DNA from: Nematopogon swammerdamellus
Lineage: Eukaryota; Arthropoda; Insecta; Lepidoptera; Adelidae
NCBI GenBank assembly: GCA_946902875.1
Contig: OX336344.1
Location: 19,861,791-19,925,790, forward strand
Direction of reading: 5' to 3'
DNA: 64,000 nt
Each line of letters begins with the position of its first letter. The first letter of the stretch is position 1. Position numbers and translations under genes: made by a program. The notes beneath the pieces are model-generated. The model made no database searches and was not told the origin of the DNA. It saw only the letters and a list, made by a program, of their open reading frames with translations. This document shows, in pieces, positions 20,820-31,971 of the stretch.

Positions 20820-21640
20820 AAGTAAGTAACTAAAGGCGGGCCCGAAGGCGGATCTGCGCTCACGTAAACGATATTCTTCCTCGATGAAAGTAACTAAGGG
20901 CGAGGCGGAAGGCGGAGCTGAGTTCAGGAAGAAGAAAAACATTCTTGAAGAAAGTAAGTAACTAAGGGTGAGGCCGAAGGCCGAGCTCTTTTCTGGAAGA
21001 CCATAAACCTTCTCGAAGAAAGTAAGTAACTATGGGCGAGGCCGCAGGCCGAGCTGCGTTCAGGAAGAAGCTAAACCATCTTGAAGAAAGTAAGTAACTA
21101 AGGCGAGGCCGAAGGCCGAGCTACGTTCGGATAATTGAAAAACCATCTCGAAGAAAGCAAGTAACTAAGGGCGAGGCCGAAGGCCGAGCTGCGTTCAGGA
21201 AGAAGATAAACCATCTTGAAGAAAGTAAGTAACTAAGGCGAGGCCGAAGGCCGAGCTACGTTCTGATAATTGAAAAACCATCTCGAAGAAAGCAAGTAAC
21301 TAAGGGCGAGGCCGAAGGCCGAGCTGCGTTCAGGAAGAAGCTAAACCATCTTGAAGAAAGTAATTAACTAAGGGCGAGGCCGAAGGCCGTGCTCTATTCG
21401 GGAAGACCATAAACCATCTCGAAGAAAGCAAGTAACTAAGGGCGAGGCCGTGGGCCGAGCTGCGTTCACGAAGAAGGTAAACATTTTTGAAGAAAGTAAG
21501 TAACTAAGGCGAGGCCGAAGGCCGAGCTACGTTCTGACAAATGATAAACCATCTCGAAGAAAGCAAGTAACTAAGGGCGAGGCCGAAGGCCGAGCTGCGT
21601 TCAGGAATAAGCTAAACCGTCTCGAATAAAGTTAATTAAT
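20820..21640. repeat. 68-bp minisatellite, about 12 units
   Basis: Tandem units gaagaaagtaagtaactaag / ggcgaggccgaaggccgagc / tgcgttcaggaagaag.... Two unit types (tgcgttcagg and acgttctgat) alternate in part of the array, giving a ~135-bp higher-order period. Each unit has a GGCCGAAGGCC hairpin. A related array in opposite orientation lies at 28000-28320. Confidence 0.9.
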
Positions 21641-21689
21641 ATTAAGATTGAGTTAATTTTATTTAAATTTTATTATAAAGTCCACGCTT

Positions 21690-22145
21690 CTGACGGAAAA
21701 TATACCGTGCATCCTAGAACCTCGCGGTTATTCCCGGCTGGATGGCAAGAGGCCCGATGCCATCACCTTAGTGCCATGGACTAAGGGTAGTTCTTTGATG
21801 TGGGACGCCACTTGTGTTGTCACATTGGCTCCAAGTCACGTTAGGACATCTTCAAGAGCGGCCGGCGCGGCCGAGGCTGGGGCGGAGAGCCTCAAATGCA
21901 ACAAATATAGAAATATAATTCAAGATTTTGAATTTGTTGCGTTTGCGGTTGAAACCCTCGGTCCGTGGAGCAGTGAAGCCAAAAGAGGCTTGGGCCTCTG
22001 CTGGTTGACGCAACTGGTGTCCCGCCATCAAGGGTTTATGTACTTCATTCAAAGGGTAAGCCTTGCCATCCAGCGGGGTAATTCCGCAAGTTCTCTAAGA
22101 ACATTTGAAAATGCCCGTTTTGATAGTTATTTTAATGTTTGTTAG
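21690..22145 (+). pseudogene. Retroelement ORF C-terminus (ETLGxW family)
   Basis: Reads RPDAITLVPWTKGSSLMWDA, TCVVTLAPSHV and KYRNIIQDFEFVAFAVETLG, then degenerates before IQRVSLAIQRGNSASSL. The best preserved of three related fragments. It is a retroelement polyprotein C-terminus; the exact clade is uncertain. The gypsy element inserted 26 bp after its stop. Confidence 0.65.
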
Positions 22146-22170
22146 GTAGGTTTAATTCTTTAGTTATTAA

Positions 22171-22291
22171 TGTTCTAGTATGGTTACTAGGGAAACGTGG
22201 GTTGTTGATGTTGTCTGTCACATATCTCTGCTATTACATTACATGATATACGTACAATATGCATTTTTAATAAATATCTACTGATACAACA
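22171..22291 (+). repeat. 5' LTR of the gypsy-type element (121 bp)
   Basis: Starts TGTTCTAGTATGG and ends GATACAACA (TG...CA). It is identical to the 3' LTR at 27755-27870 except for one extra 5-bp repeat (TTACA). ATTAA is duplicated outside both LTRs (22166-22170, 27871-27875). Such short LTRs recall the mag lineage of Bombyx. Confidence 0.95.
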
Positions 22292-22303
22292 TGGTGGCAG
22301 CGG
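22292..22303 (+). promoter_or_regulatory. Putative primer binding site
   Basis: TGGTGGCAGCGG directly follows the 5' LTR. TGG complements the CCA end of tRNAs; the specific tRNA is not determined. Confidence 0.6.
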
Positions 22304-22369
22304 TAAAAGAAAAACCAGCTGAAGAACTGGCAAACTAGTACTGAGAGGTACATATTGTATACCTACAAC

Positions 22370-22802
22370 ATGGTCAAGAACAAGAGGAAGTCCTCGCCGC
22401 CGAGGGAGGATGGCACACATGAAATCCGTGAGGCTAACAGGCAAGAACTTGCACTAACTAATGTGTCTCCACCGGAGACCTTCACTTCATATGATCCGTC
22501 GTCGTGGCAGAAGTGGTTGAAGAGGTTTCATAGATATATGGCCATAACTGGCTATGATACACATAAGACAGAAGCCGAGAAGATGGATTTTTTACTATAC
22601 TTCATGGGAGATCAAGTTGATGATATTCTACTACAGTTCCAATTGCAACCTCATACCTTAGAAGATCTGGAACGTCAGTTTACAAATTATTTCAACCCTA
22701 GAAAAAACATAATTTTCGAGCGCTACACATTCAATACGAGGTCACAGAAAACTGGAGAAGATATTCAGTCATTCATATCAAATTTGTACAAGTTAGCAGA
22801 TA
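22370..22802 (+). CDS. Gypsy-type gag-pol, first part (gag N-terminus)
   Basis: ATG at 22370 opens a gag-like frame (MVKNKRKSSPPRE; SWQKWLKRFHRYMAITGY; QFTNYFNPRKNIIFERYTFN). It resembles the capsid-type N-terminal half of gag in K02A2.6-like gypsy elements. The frame is cut at 22802 by a TA-targeted transposon and read-through stops shortly after (the open frame ends at 22825). The same frame resumes at 24133. The two parts, counted with one TA copy, total 3960 nt with no other interruption, so apart from this insertion the element looks coding-competent. Confidence 0.88.
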
Positions 22803-24130
22803 CAGACCTACCAAGTTATCTGTGAAGTGGCAGATCAGGAACTAACAGAAGTGTCATTCGGCTGTCATATGTGTCAAAGCGTGTTCAGTTCGAGTTTTCT
22901 GTCTCTTTATAGCATTTTATCATGCCGAAAGCTATTCACAGTGATGCTCGGAAAATAATCCTAAAAGTAAAATAGTTTTTGAAGAGGATCCTCGACAACA
23001 AGCGCCGATAATTCCATTTCATCAGATTTACAAAAGAATATAAACTGCTACAGTTTAGTGTTGTCAGTTGTAAACCAAATTTTTCCCACATAACAGATAC
23101 ATTTTAATTTGATGTTTTGTGATTCATTGAATTTTCAGGTGTAAGCAAAGGGGTCATTTCCAAAATTTTTAAGGAAAAGAACGCTGCAGAAGAAACACGT
23201 ACAAAAGTTACAACAGCTGGTATAATATGGCAGACAAATAAAAATGGTTTTATTCATGTTGATTCATTTGACCGTGGGGTCATCTGAAGAAAAGTTCATA
23301 AATTGTACTCGGTGAGAAAAGAAATACCGACCTACGAATGGTTTCTGGATGTACTAGAAAAACAAGGAAAAACACGAAATAACTGCTTGGAGAGCCAGAT
23401 ATTCACAAGAAAAAAAGAAAAAAAAAAACCATCTAAAACAATATGCCTGGGGTGTGGCCTATTGATCACGACTATATAATACGTGTACAACTGAAATCAC
23501 AGCGAAATCAAGTGATCATACTTATTGTAAACCAGGATTTGAATAAACACAATTATTTTTGAGTACATACACATTTTTTACATTGAAATTGTATCCTCTA
23601 TTTATTTCACTATTTACGAATAAGATATTTGTTTATACCAATATTTGGTTTTTAGTTATTTTTAGCATAATATACTCGCATGCATAGTTTTGATAACAAG
23701 TAATAAAATCTATGGAGGAGGTTCAGCAGTAGACGTCTTCTGGCTGATAATTGTAGCAAAATAGCTATTCTAAATAGTCAACCACATATTATGTAAAATA
23801 TCTTGACTTAGGGCCCGGCCACATCACCACGGCGCGGCGGCGCGGCACCGTCATCGCCCTGGCGCCGCGCCGCGCGCCGTGACAACACCGCAGTAGTAGT
23901 AAAGTTCCGGTGCAATCGTGAATGCCGCCGTTTTATTTGATATTACACTCTCGAACCGTTCCTCTATTATGAATATCAATAAATCAGTATCAATATTGTT
24001 TGCACAAAGCAACATACGAACTGAACTGTTCGATAATGAAACATCAAATAAAACGGGGACATCCACAACACTGGCAACAATGAAACGATGGCAGCGCACC
24101 ACTCAGTTCACAGATAACTTGGTCGGTCTG
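22803..24130 (+). mobile_element. Tc1/mariner-like transposon inserted in gag (1328 bp)
   Basis: Inverted termini CAGACCtACCAAGTTATCTG (left) and, complemented from the right, CAGACCgACCAAGTTATCTG. TA is duplicated at 22801-22802 and 24131-24132. Size, TA target and TIRs fit Tc1/mariner. It contains a decayed transposase (22922-23560), an AT-rich stretch and a GC-rich patch (23814-23895) that may be another nested repeat. Confidence 0.92.
22922..23560 (+). pseudogene. Decayed DDE transposase N-terminal region
   Basis: An ATG at 22922 starts MPKAIHSDARKIILKV. Later a frame at about 23140 reads GVSKGVISKIFKEKNAAEE, then HVDSFDRGVI, a stop, and RKVHKLYSVRKEIPTYEWFL. This is the HTH plus linker layout (FD.GVIRRKI..FY..+KEIPT) of a Tc1-like family common in insects. 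Stops and frameshifts, and absence of the DDE core, make it non-functional. Confidence 0.65.
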
Positions 24131-24132
24131 TA

Positions 24133-27100
24133 CATGTGAGTTTGAGAAGATCACAAAAGAAGACATAATACGTGACAGATTAGTAGTAGGGTTGTCAGAT
24201 CGCAAGACTAGCGACAAACTTCAGTTGAACAATAAACTTACACTACAAGAGGCTATAAATGTAGCTAAACAGGCTGAAAGGCAGAATTTACAGTCAAGCA
24301 TCATAGCTGAAGGCAGTCAAAGTTATTGCAGAGCAGTCCAGGGGCAACCAATGTCGAGTTTTGCTGGTGACTGGCGCGGCCGAGGCAACAGAGATGCCAT
24401 GCAGAAACAGAATACATCTTGCTATCATTGTTTGGGACCAATTCATCCAAGGAATGTATGCCCGGCAAAGGACTCGATTTGTTTTATTTGTCATTATAAA
24501 GGACACTTTGGAAGAGCTTGTACTCGTAAGTCAAGTAAGAAAGAGAAAACTGTAAAATCACTTGAAGCAAAGGGTAAAGAGGATCTCAACTTGTCACAAG
24601 AGGCATCAGGTGATCATTTCTTTTTATGGGGTATAGGGCAATTTGATTCGTGTGACGAATGGGTTTGCACTGTAAAGATTGTGGAATTTGCATGCTCTGT
24701 AAAATTTTTAGTAGATTCTGGGGCAGACGTAGTTTGTCTTCCTTTACTATCTGTACCAAATGATTTTATAAACAGACTAGAAGAACCCGACATCAACTTA
24801 TCAGTTGCGGATGGAAGAAAACTTTCCCTAAGTGGTTATTTGTATGTAACTTTAAAATTTAATGAAACATATTTTAAGTGCAAGGTGTATGTGTCGAAAG
24901 ATTTGAAACGGCCAATTCTGGGAAGAAAAGCCATAAAAGAACTCAACGTTGTGACACTGAATATTAACGAGTGTTCACAGTCTGTCGAACAGATTACTAA
25001 TAAAATTGGTGTGGTACAAAACGATAAAATGAACAGAGAAAATATTCATTCAAATTACTCTTGTAATACGAGTCAGGTTAGTTCAGCCAAAACTATGGTT
25101 TCAAATTTTCCACATTTGTTTCAGGATCTGGGCCAGTTTAAAGATGAAATTTCGATTAAATTAAAACCTGATGCGAAACCTTTTGTGCAGTCATCACCTA
25201 GAATAGTACCCTTACCACTTTTGGGTAAACTAGAGCAAGAATTGGAGCGTTTAAAGAAATTGGATGTAATAGAAACTATGGACGAGGTATCGGAATGGGT
25301 TTCGCCTATAGTCTGTGTGCCTAAAGGTGACGGCATACGATTATGTTGTGACTATACACAACTAAATAAATATGTACTGCGGCCGTATTTTCCTATCAAC
25401 AAGGTGGAGTATACTCTGGCTCAGGTACGAGGTTCGGTTATTTTTTCGAAATTAGATGTGAATAAGGGGTTCCACCAGATAAAGCTAGATAAAAAAAGCC
25501 AAGCGCTAACTACCTTTATCTGCCCTTTTGGGCGATTTAAATACAAACGCTTGCCGTTTGGCATCAATTGCGCACCAGAGTACTTTGTTAATAAATTTGC
25601 AAAGGTTTTATCGGGTTTAAAGAACGTTTTGTTTCATGTAGATGATGTTCTTATTTTTGGAAAAACTGTTCAAGAACACGATGAAGCACTCAGGACGGCG
25701 ATAACAGCAATTGATCGTGAAGGGATTACATTGAATAGAGAGAAGTGTGAATTTGGAGTGTCGAAAGTTAAATACTTGGGGTTTATGCTATCAACAAATG
25801 GAATAACTATTGATAAGTCGAGGACCGAAGCAATAGTTAAATTTCCAGCGCCATCAAACAAGAAAGAACTCATGCGTTTCTTGGGTATGGTAAATTTTGC
25901 TTCAAGACACCTGCATAACAAAGCAAAATATTTGGAACCTTTGAATTCACTATTAAAAAATAACGTGCAGTATATGTGGGGACATGACCAAGAGAATGCT
26001 TTCAAACATATAAAAGAAATGCTTATTCAAGCGCCAACTTTATCATTCTATGATTACACTAAGAATATAGTCGTCAGTGCTGATGCTAGCTCTTATGGCC
26101 TGGGCGGTTGTCTTTTTCAGGACTCGAATTCTGGTGAGAGAGAAATAGTTGCATACATTTCACGATCCATGACAGACACTGAGCGCAGATATTCGCAGAT
26201 CGAGAAAGAAACGCTAGCTTTAGTTTGGGCTGCAGAAAGATTACAAGAATACATTACCGGGGTGGACGTAACGTTTGAGACTGACCATAAACCGCTTTTA
26301 CAGGTACTTCAAAGTAAGCATCTTGATGACTTGACACCTAGGCTCCAAAGGTTTCGTATCAGGCTAATGCGGTTCAATTATTGTGTTAAATATGTACCGG
26401 GTAAACAACAGATTTTACCAGATACACTGTCCAGATCGCCGATCCAAGTAAGTGAAGATTATAGCGACTTGCTTCAGGAAACAGAAGCTTATGTGCGCTT
26501 GATACATACTAGTTTCCCTATTCGAAACAGCTATCTGAAGAAAATCGCAGACGAGCAAGATAAAGACAGGTTGTCTCAAATTTTAAAGAAATATTGTGTA
26601 GATGGATGGCCATCAAAAGATAAAATAGCGCCAGAAACAAATTGTTATTATCAATATAGAAATGAGTTAAGTTTCGTTGAAAGCTTATTGTTGAAGGGAA
26701 CTAGAATTGTAATTCCCGCTAGTTTGCAGAAAGAAGTGCTTGATTACATACATTTAGGCCATCAGGGCATATCAAAGTGTAGAGAGCGAGCTAAGATGTC
26801 GGTGTGGTGGTTTGGTCTCAGTAGTCAGATTGAAAACGTAGTTAAATATTGTTCAAAATGCGTAGAAGAAAGAACAAATCCTAAGGAATTGTTCTGCAAA
26901 GACGATCACCCACCCACCAGACCATGGCAAAAATTGGCGGCAGATTTATATTTTTATAAGAAATGGCATTTGATTGTAACTGATTATTATTCGCGTTTTT
27001 TTGAAATTTTCGAATTATATAGCATGACGGAAAATATTATAATATCAAAAATGAAGGAATTGTTTGCAAGATATGGGGTATGTGATGAACTTCGAAGTGA

Positions 27101-27659
27101 TAATGGACCACAATTTCAGTCTCAGTTCAATATTTTTGCTAAGGAATATAATTTCGACCATGTAACAAGCTCACCACAATACAGCCAGTCCAACGGCTGT
27201 GTTGAGGCGGCAGTAAAGACAGCAAAAAATATAATAAAGAAAAGTGACTTAACCGAATTAGATAAAGCACTACTGTCCTATCGCACAACTCCACTTGCAA
27301 ACGGTTTCAGTCCGGCCGAATTGTTAATGAACAGGAAACTTAAGAGTCACCTTCCTATATTACCAAGTAAATTAGAAGTAGATAATACGCATATCGTGGT
27401 TAAAAAAGAAAAGCAACTTAAAGAAAACCAAGTGAGGCAATATAATAAGCGGCACAGAGCTGTAACTCCTACAGAGCTGCAGGTGGGGGATGGAGTGTGG
27501 GTCGTTGATATAAGGAAGTACGGCCAAATAGCAGAAGTACTGCCATATCGATCATACGTAGTTCGAACAGAAGAGAGGGAATATCGTAGAAATCGGTGGC
27601 ATTTAATATCAGCACCTTATTTTCATTTACGATCGAATGAAATCACTACTATGGCATAA
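24133..27659 (+). CDS. Gypsy-type gag-pol, second part (gag C-term, PR, RT, RH, IN)
   Basis: Continuous frame from the transposon junction to TAA at 27657. Order: gag C-terminus; two CCHC zinc knuckles (CYHC..H..C and CFICHYKGHFGRAC, about 24420-24530); aspartic protease VDSGAD (24711); reverse transcriptase with FHVDDVLIF (about 25633); RNase H (VSADASSYGLGG, YSQIEKETLALVW, FETDHKPL); integrase with HLGHQG...CSKC zinc finger (about 26752-26860) and the D-D-E core (AADLYF, RSDNGPQF, YSQSNGCVEA). It ends in an IN C-terminal domain with no env. Gag and pol share one frame. Closest type recalled: mag/K02A2.6-like Ty3/gypsy. Confidence 0.95.
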
Positions 27660-27742
27660 AGATTTTGTAATGTAGTATAATTACAGTGTGTAATATATTT
27701 TAAATTTTGTGTCTTGGTTATATTTGTATTAATTAACCTACT

Positions 27743-27754
27743 AAAAAAGGGAGA
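27743..27754 (+). promoter_or_regulatory. Polypurine tract
   Basis: AAAAAAGGGAGA ends exactly at the 3' LTR, the expected primer site for plus-strand synthesis. Confidence 0.85.
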
Positions 27755-27870
27755 TGTTCTAGTATGGTTACTAGGGAAACGTGGGTTGTTGATGTTGTCT
27801 GTCACATATCTCTGCTATTACATGATATACGTACAATATGCATTTTTAATAAATATCTACTGATACAACA
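27755..27870 (+). repeat. 3' LTR (116 bp)
   Basis: Identical to the 5' LTR except for lacking one TTACA repeat; followed by the ATTAA target duplication. AATAAA inside (about 27848) can provide polyadenylation. Confidence 0.95.
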
Positions 27871-27889
27871 ATTAATATTATGTACTTTT

Positions 27890-27965
27890 TTATTTTTCAA
27901 ATCAAATCAAATCAAATATCTTTATTGCACTCAAAAATTGTACAACAGGCAAATACTATGAAATA
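27890..27965 (-). repeat. LINE 3' tail
   Basis: Reverse orientation: a polyadenylation-like CAATAAAGAT followed by (ATTTG)n. Short tandem tails of this type mark LINE 3' ends. Confidence 0.55.
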
Positions 27966-27989
27966 AATAGATTGAGTAAACGATATTAT

Positions 27990-28354
27990 ATTCTATCGAA
28001 GAAAGGAAGTCTTTAAGGGCGAGGCCCGATGGCGGAAGAGGGTTTTTGGTTTACCTGAACGCAGCTCGCCCTTCGGCCTCGCACTTAGTTCCTTCCTTTC
28101 TTCCAGAAGGTTTATCGTCTTCCTGAACGCAGCTCGGCCTTCGGCCTCGCCCTTACTTACTTCCTTTATTTGAGAAAGGTTTATCGTTTACCTGAAAGCA
28201 GCTCGGCCTTCGGCCTCGCCCTTAGTTAGTTACTTTCTTTGAGAAGGTTTATCGATTACCTGAATGCAGCTCGGCCTTCGGCCTCGCCCTTAGTTACTTA
28301 CATTCTTTTTTGGAATACGAATTTCACGCGAGCGAAGCCGCGGGCAACAGCTAG
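27990..28354 (+). mobile_element. Helitron-like 3' end with minisatellite
   Basis: About five units of the 68-bp minisatellite in reverse orientation (gcagctcggccttcggcctc), then ttcacgcgagcgaagccgcg, GGCAACAG and CTAG followed by T at 28355. Hairpin plus CTAG|T matches a Helitron 3' terminus. The 5' end was not located. Confidence 0.6.
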
Positions 28355-28879
28355 TAAAAAATAAAATAAATAAAATAATACATATCCGTTTTTTATAGAC
28401 ATAATTTTTATATAGATTTGTTTTACTGTTATCACTTATCTCGGGGACGCCTAAGAGAATCTCTCCGATATTCTTAGTTAGAAAAAATTAAGATTGGCAA
28501 GTATGTAATACCTACATTGTACACAAACGAAACATGAATTCGCCAGTATCAAAGACAATAAATACTTATTGTTGTTTTTGAAATTATGTTTATCTGGCAA
28601 TATGGAAATTATCATTATTATTTAATCTACCTTACCTAATTAGATAGATGACCTGGGTGTTACAAAACACTAAGTTTAAATGAAATGAAATGCTTTTTAT
28701 TCCTCTAGTCAAATAAATACACACATAATACATATTATGTAGATAAAAAAAACACAATACAACAAGAAAAATTGGACCTGACACAGCTTTTGTTCCTCGC
28801 CACCGAGCCCGGGAGCCAGTGAGAGGCTGATTTTATAAGTTTTTCATGCATTCAAACAAAGACTTAATTGACAAAATGT

Positions 28880-29345
28880 CTTCAGCTATCCTATTGAAAC
28901 TTGAAATTTTCGGGGTGCAACAAAAATTCAGCAGTAACCAAAGACAGTCAAACTAAAATATTTAATAGAGGCAAAGAGATTTTATGTAGAATACATGATA
29001 CGTCATTGAATAGAGGCCAAAAAACTCTAGTTAAAAGTATCACCCAAACCACAGATTACTTAATTGTCAAAACGTCTTGAGCTACTTTATTGAAACTTGC
29101 AATTTTCTGGGTGCAACAAAAATTCAGCAGTAAGCAAAGTCAGTCAAACAGCAAACTCAAATAGGTATTTAATATAGGCCGAAAAACTCTAGTTAAAAGT
29201 AGCACCCAAACCACATTACTTAACTGCCAAAACGTCTTGAGCTATCCTATTGAAACTTGAAATGTTCGGGGCGCAACAAAAATTCAGCAGTAAGCAAAGC
29301 CAGTCAAACTCAAATATTTAATAGAGGCCGAAAAACTCTAGTTAA
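28880..29345. repeat. Tandem triplication (~163-194-bp units)
   Basis: Units start at 28880, 29076 and 29236 with cttgagctatcctattgaaa-type sequence and share gcaacaaaaattcagcagta and ccgaaaaactctagtta. No coding potential. Confidence 0.85.
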
Positions 29346-30340
29346 TGTTTTTAATAGGTCCAGTTGCACCTCGATGTAAAGGTCTTAGCTTACCTATATT
29401 AGTATTTTTATGTAATCGGGTAGCACGAGTAATGGTGCCACCGCGCGATCGCACCTCCGCTTTGCCCAATCGCTATGGGTGCAAGAAGAAAACGGCTACG
29501 GAACCCTCAATGTGTGACCAACTAACTAAAAAGTCTGTTAAGACGGAAATAAAACTCAAACCGTGCTACCCGAGCACTGATGATTGAAACACGAACCGTA
29601 TGCAGATGTAAATAGGTGCGAGATTCATTCTACTCGTGCGGTGGCTGATACGTCGCGCCGACGATGAACGTTTGCGCGAAAATCACACTATATTAAATTT
29701 CACGTGTTGGAAAGATGGAAAAAATATTTTTTTCGCTACGATTGTAGGGAAAAATATTATCTATATTTCTATAAGGGTCTTGTATTGAAACAATTTATGC
29801 TTCTCAAGAGAATTTAACTTGAAAGTACAATTTTCGTACTTTCGTTATTTTTTGGAGATTCATTTAACACCTTTCGAAAGTAGTAAAATATATTTTTTTC
29901 CCTATGTTTATTAATTAAAGATCAATACATAACATATATTTTTTACAGATTTTTTACCTTTACCAATAATAGCTCAACAATTTCGTTTAAACTTGACCTT
30001 TTGAGTCTTATTTGCGCCTTCTCCCAGATGGCACGCGCGTGTCAGCAAACTCTTAAATGCGAATTTACATGCTTTTTAGTACAAACGAAAAGTATGCCCA
30101 AATAATATTTTTGTTCGTATACGGTGGACATGTTGCTAGTATTATTATGGTAATTTGATAGCAACTCCACAGAGACGCTACAAAATGTCAAGGTGACTCG
30201 AGCGCCACTTTTTGTCGACGTTGTTATTTGCATAGACAAATTTGTTAACATTTTCGTAAACAGCGAGCGAAGAGAGACGACAGTTCTATTTATGTGCATA
30301 AATCTTATCTTTGCCTCAAATGTTTGTACTCAACGAAGAC
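29346..30340. other. AT-rich stretch without recognised features
   Basis: No gene, splice pair or repeat family supported. Short ORFs here lack protein-like features. Confidence 0.5.
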
Positions 30341-30391
30341 GATGCTGACAGAGAGAGTTATAAATACTTTTAGTCTACCATGGATATTAAT

Positions 30392-30534
30392 ATTTTGGTT
30401 GGTATTTGGCTTACCATGGTTTGAATTCGCGCAAGCAGGCGCTCGCCCTGAAGATGGACTGCACGTGCCAGTCCGAAACGTCGGCCACAATGACCGCGAA
30501 TTCAAACCATGGTAAGCCAAATACCAACCAAAAT
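30392..30534. repeat. Perfect 40-bp inverted repeat (foldback)
   Basis: 30392-30431 (attttggttggtatttggct onward) and 30495-30534 are exact reverse complements around a 63-nt GC-rich spacer. The spacer contains an inner GGACTG/CAGTCC stem. A 12-bp direct repeat (agagagagttat) lies at 30350-30361 and 30535-30546. Confidence 0.95.
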
Positions 30535-30611
30535 AGAGAGAGTTATGTCAGTATGTTCGTTAGCGTGTGTACGAATGATTTTTTGATTAATATATTATAT
30601 ATATTTTTATG

Positions 30612-30985
30612 AAAACTGACCGGTTGTCTAACATCACCTACAACATCCGCGATGTTAGTCCATAACACCTTGGTGAGCTAGGCGCCATGTTAGTGCTTCC
30701 ATTTGGTTGTGCCGGCTACACTGAACAGGACGAAAAAGACGAACTAATAACATAGCCGCTTCGACCGACCTTTAATTCGGCGCGGTGGTACCTACAACCC
30801 GAGCGGGTTAAACCATACCACTTAGTAAGGTAAGAAGGGAAGGGACTTACAGCTTACGAGGAATCCGAACCACGTCAGCATCCAACGGTCGAACGACCAC
30901 CAATCCAAGTTCTGACCGCGCCCAGTCGCCCAGCGGTAGTCGACCGATCGCACCACTTAGCTAATCAATGAGGCTGACAAATCGG
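30612..30985 (-). repeat. SINE-A, near full-length
   Basis: Reverse orientation; body intact, 5S-like segment degenerate (gaccaccaatccaagttctg), A-box region followed by ggctgacaaa at the 5' end. Confidence 0.8.
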
Positions 30986-31084
30986 TTTATGGCTTTCTAT
31001 ATGTTCCACTGTACGGCCTAAAGTGAGGAAGGAAAGTAAAATTTTAGGTTCCAAGTTAGTTCTAAAGTAAGGGATATTTCTTAG

Positions 31085-31450
31085 GATCCCAAGCTCACGG
31101 AGGGACTTGAATCATTGCACTATAGGCGAACAATCGGTTTCCTTAGCCTATTTTATAGGACAACGGTTGTACCGTTGTCGTTACTCCGATGAACTGGCTT
31201 CCCTCATCACTCCTATCCCGATCTGTATCCGTTACACCCGCCGGACTAGCTCGGAACATCCATATCTTGTTAACACCAAACTTTTGAGAACGCATCGCTT
31301 TTCGAAATCATTACTGTGTCGTATTGCGAAAATGTGAAACCGTCTTCCGGTGAGTGTGTTCCCTGGGGATCTTCAAAAGGCGTGTTAATAAATTACACGA
31401 CGACCTTTTTATCGGCCTTATGGCTGGCATGGCGCCTCTCTGAGCGTGGT
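31085..31450 (+). pseudogene. LINE ORF2 C-terminal fragment
   Basis: Frameshifted reading: NTKLLRTHRFSKSLLCRIAK, NRLPVSVFPGDLQK, IFKRRVNK. This is the generic TxRFxxSFLxRxAxxWNxLPxxVFP..FKxxVN end of jockey-like LINE ORF2. Confidence 0.6.
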
Positions 31451-31573
31451 TTCGCGAGGAGTGGTGTTAGTGGCTGTGTCTGATCTTCCTTTGAACATTT
31501 GGACACAGTCGGTTGTCCATAAAAAAATAAAGGGTCAGAACCTTCCGAGATCCACTCAATTGAGTAAATTGTC

Positions 31574-31935
31574 AGCCTCGATAGCTCAGTGGTGCAGACA
31601 GTCGACTGTCGCTATTGATGGTTAAGCAACGCTGGGTGCGGTCAGTACTTGGATGGGTGACCGCTCGACCGTTGGAGGCTGACCGTGGTTCGGATTCCAT
31701 GTAAACTGTACGTCCCTTCCCTTCTTACCTTACTAGGTGGTAGGGTTCAACCCGCCCGGGTTGGTACCACCGCACTAAATGAAACGTCGGTCGAAACGGC
31801 TATGTAAATAGTTTGTGTTTTCCGTCCAGTTCATTGTAGCCGGCACGACCGAAGGGAAGCACTGACATGGCACCTAGTTCACCCGGTGTTATGTGTTGAT
31901 AAGCCAACAGTGTCAGTTTCCATTAAAAATCCCAC
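31574..31935 (+). repeat. SINE-A, best preserved 5S-like region
   Basis: GCCTCGATAGCTCAGTGG, then GTTAAGCAACGCTGGGTGCG and GTCAGTACTTGGATGGGTGA, then CCGCTCG. The latter two blocks are close to the 5S rRNA internal control region. B-box-like GTGGTTCGGATTCCA follows, then the body and a short A-rich tail. Confidence 0.88.
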
Positions 31936-31971
31936 ATATCAACCTTGGATACGTTCCCGTTTTTTTTTTAA

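Noticed and set aside
20820..21640. CRISPR-like array
   Set aside because: Units are contiguous 68-bp minisatellite repeats without unique spacers, in eukaryotic DNA.
22355..22369. Upstream TTG as gag start
   Set aside because: An ATG at 22370 in the same frame is the natural initiator.
23814..23900. CpG-island promoter
   Set aside because: The GC patch lies inside a decayed transposon and resembles a nested repeat end; no start motif.
25670..26005. 111-residue minus-strand ORF inside pol
   Set aside because: Shadow of the intact gag-pol coding strand; no family features.
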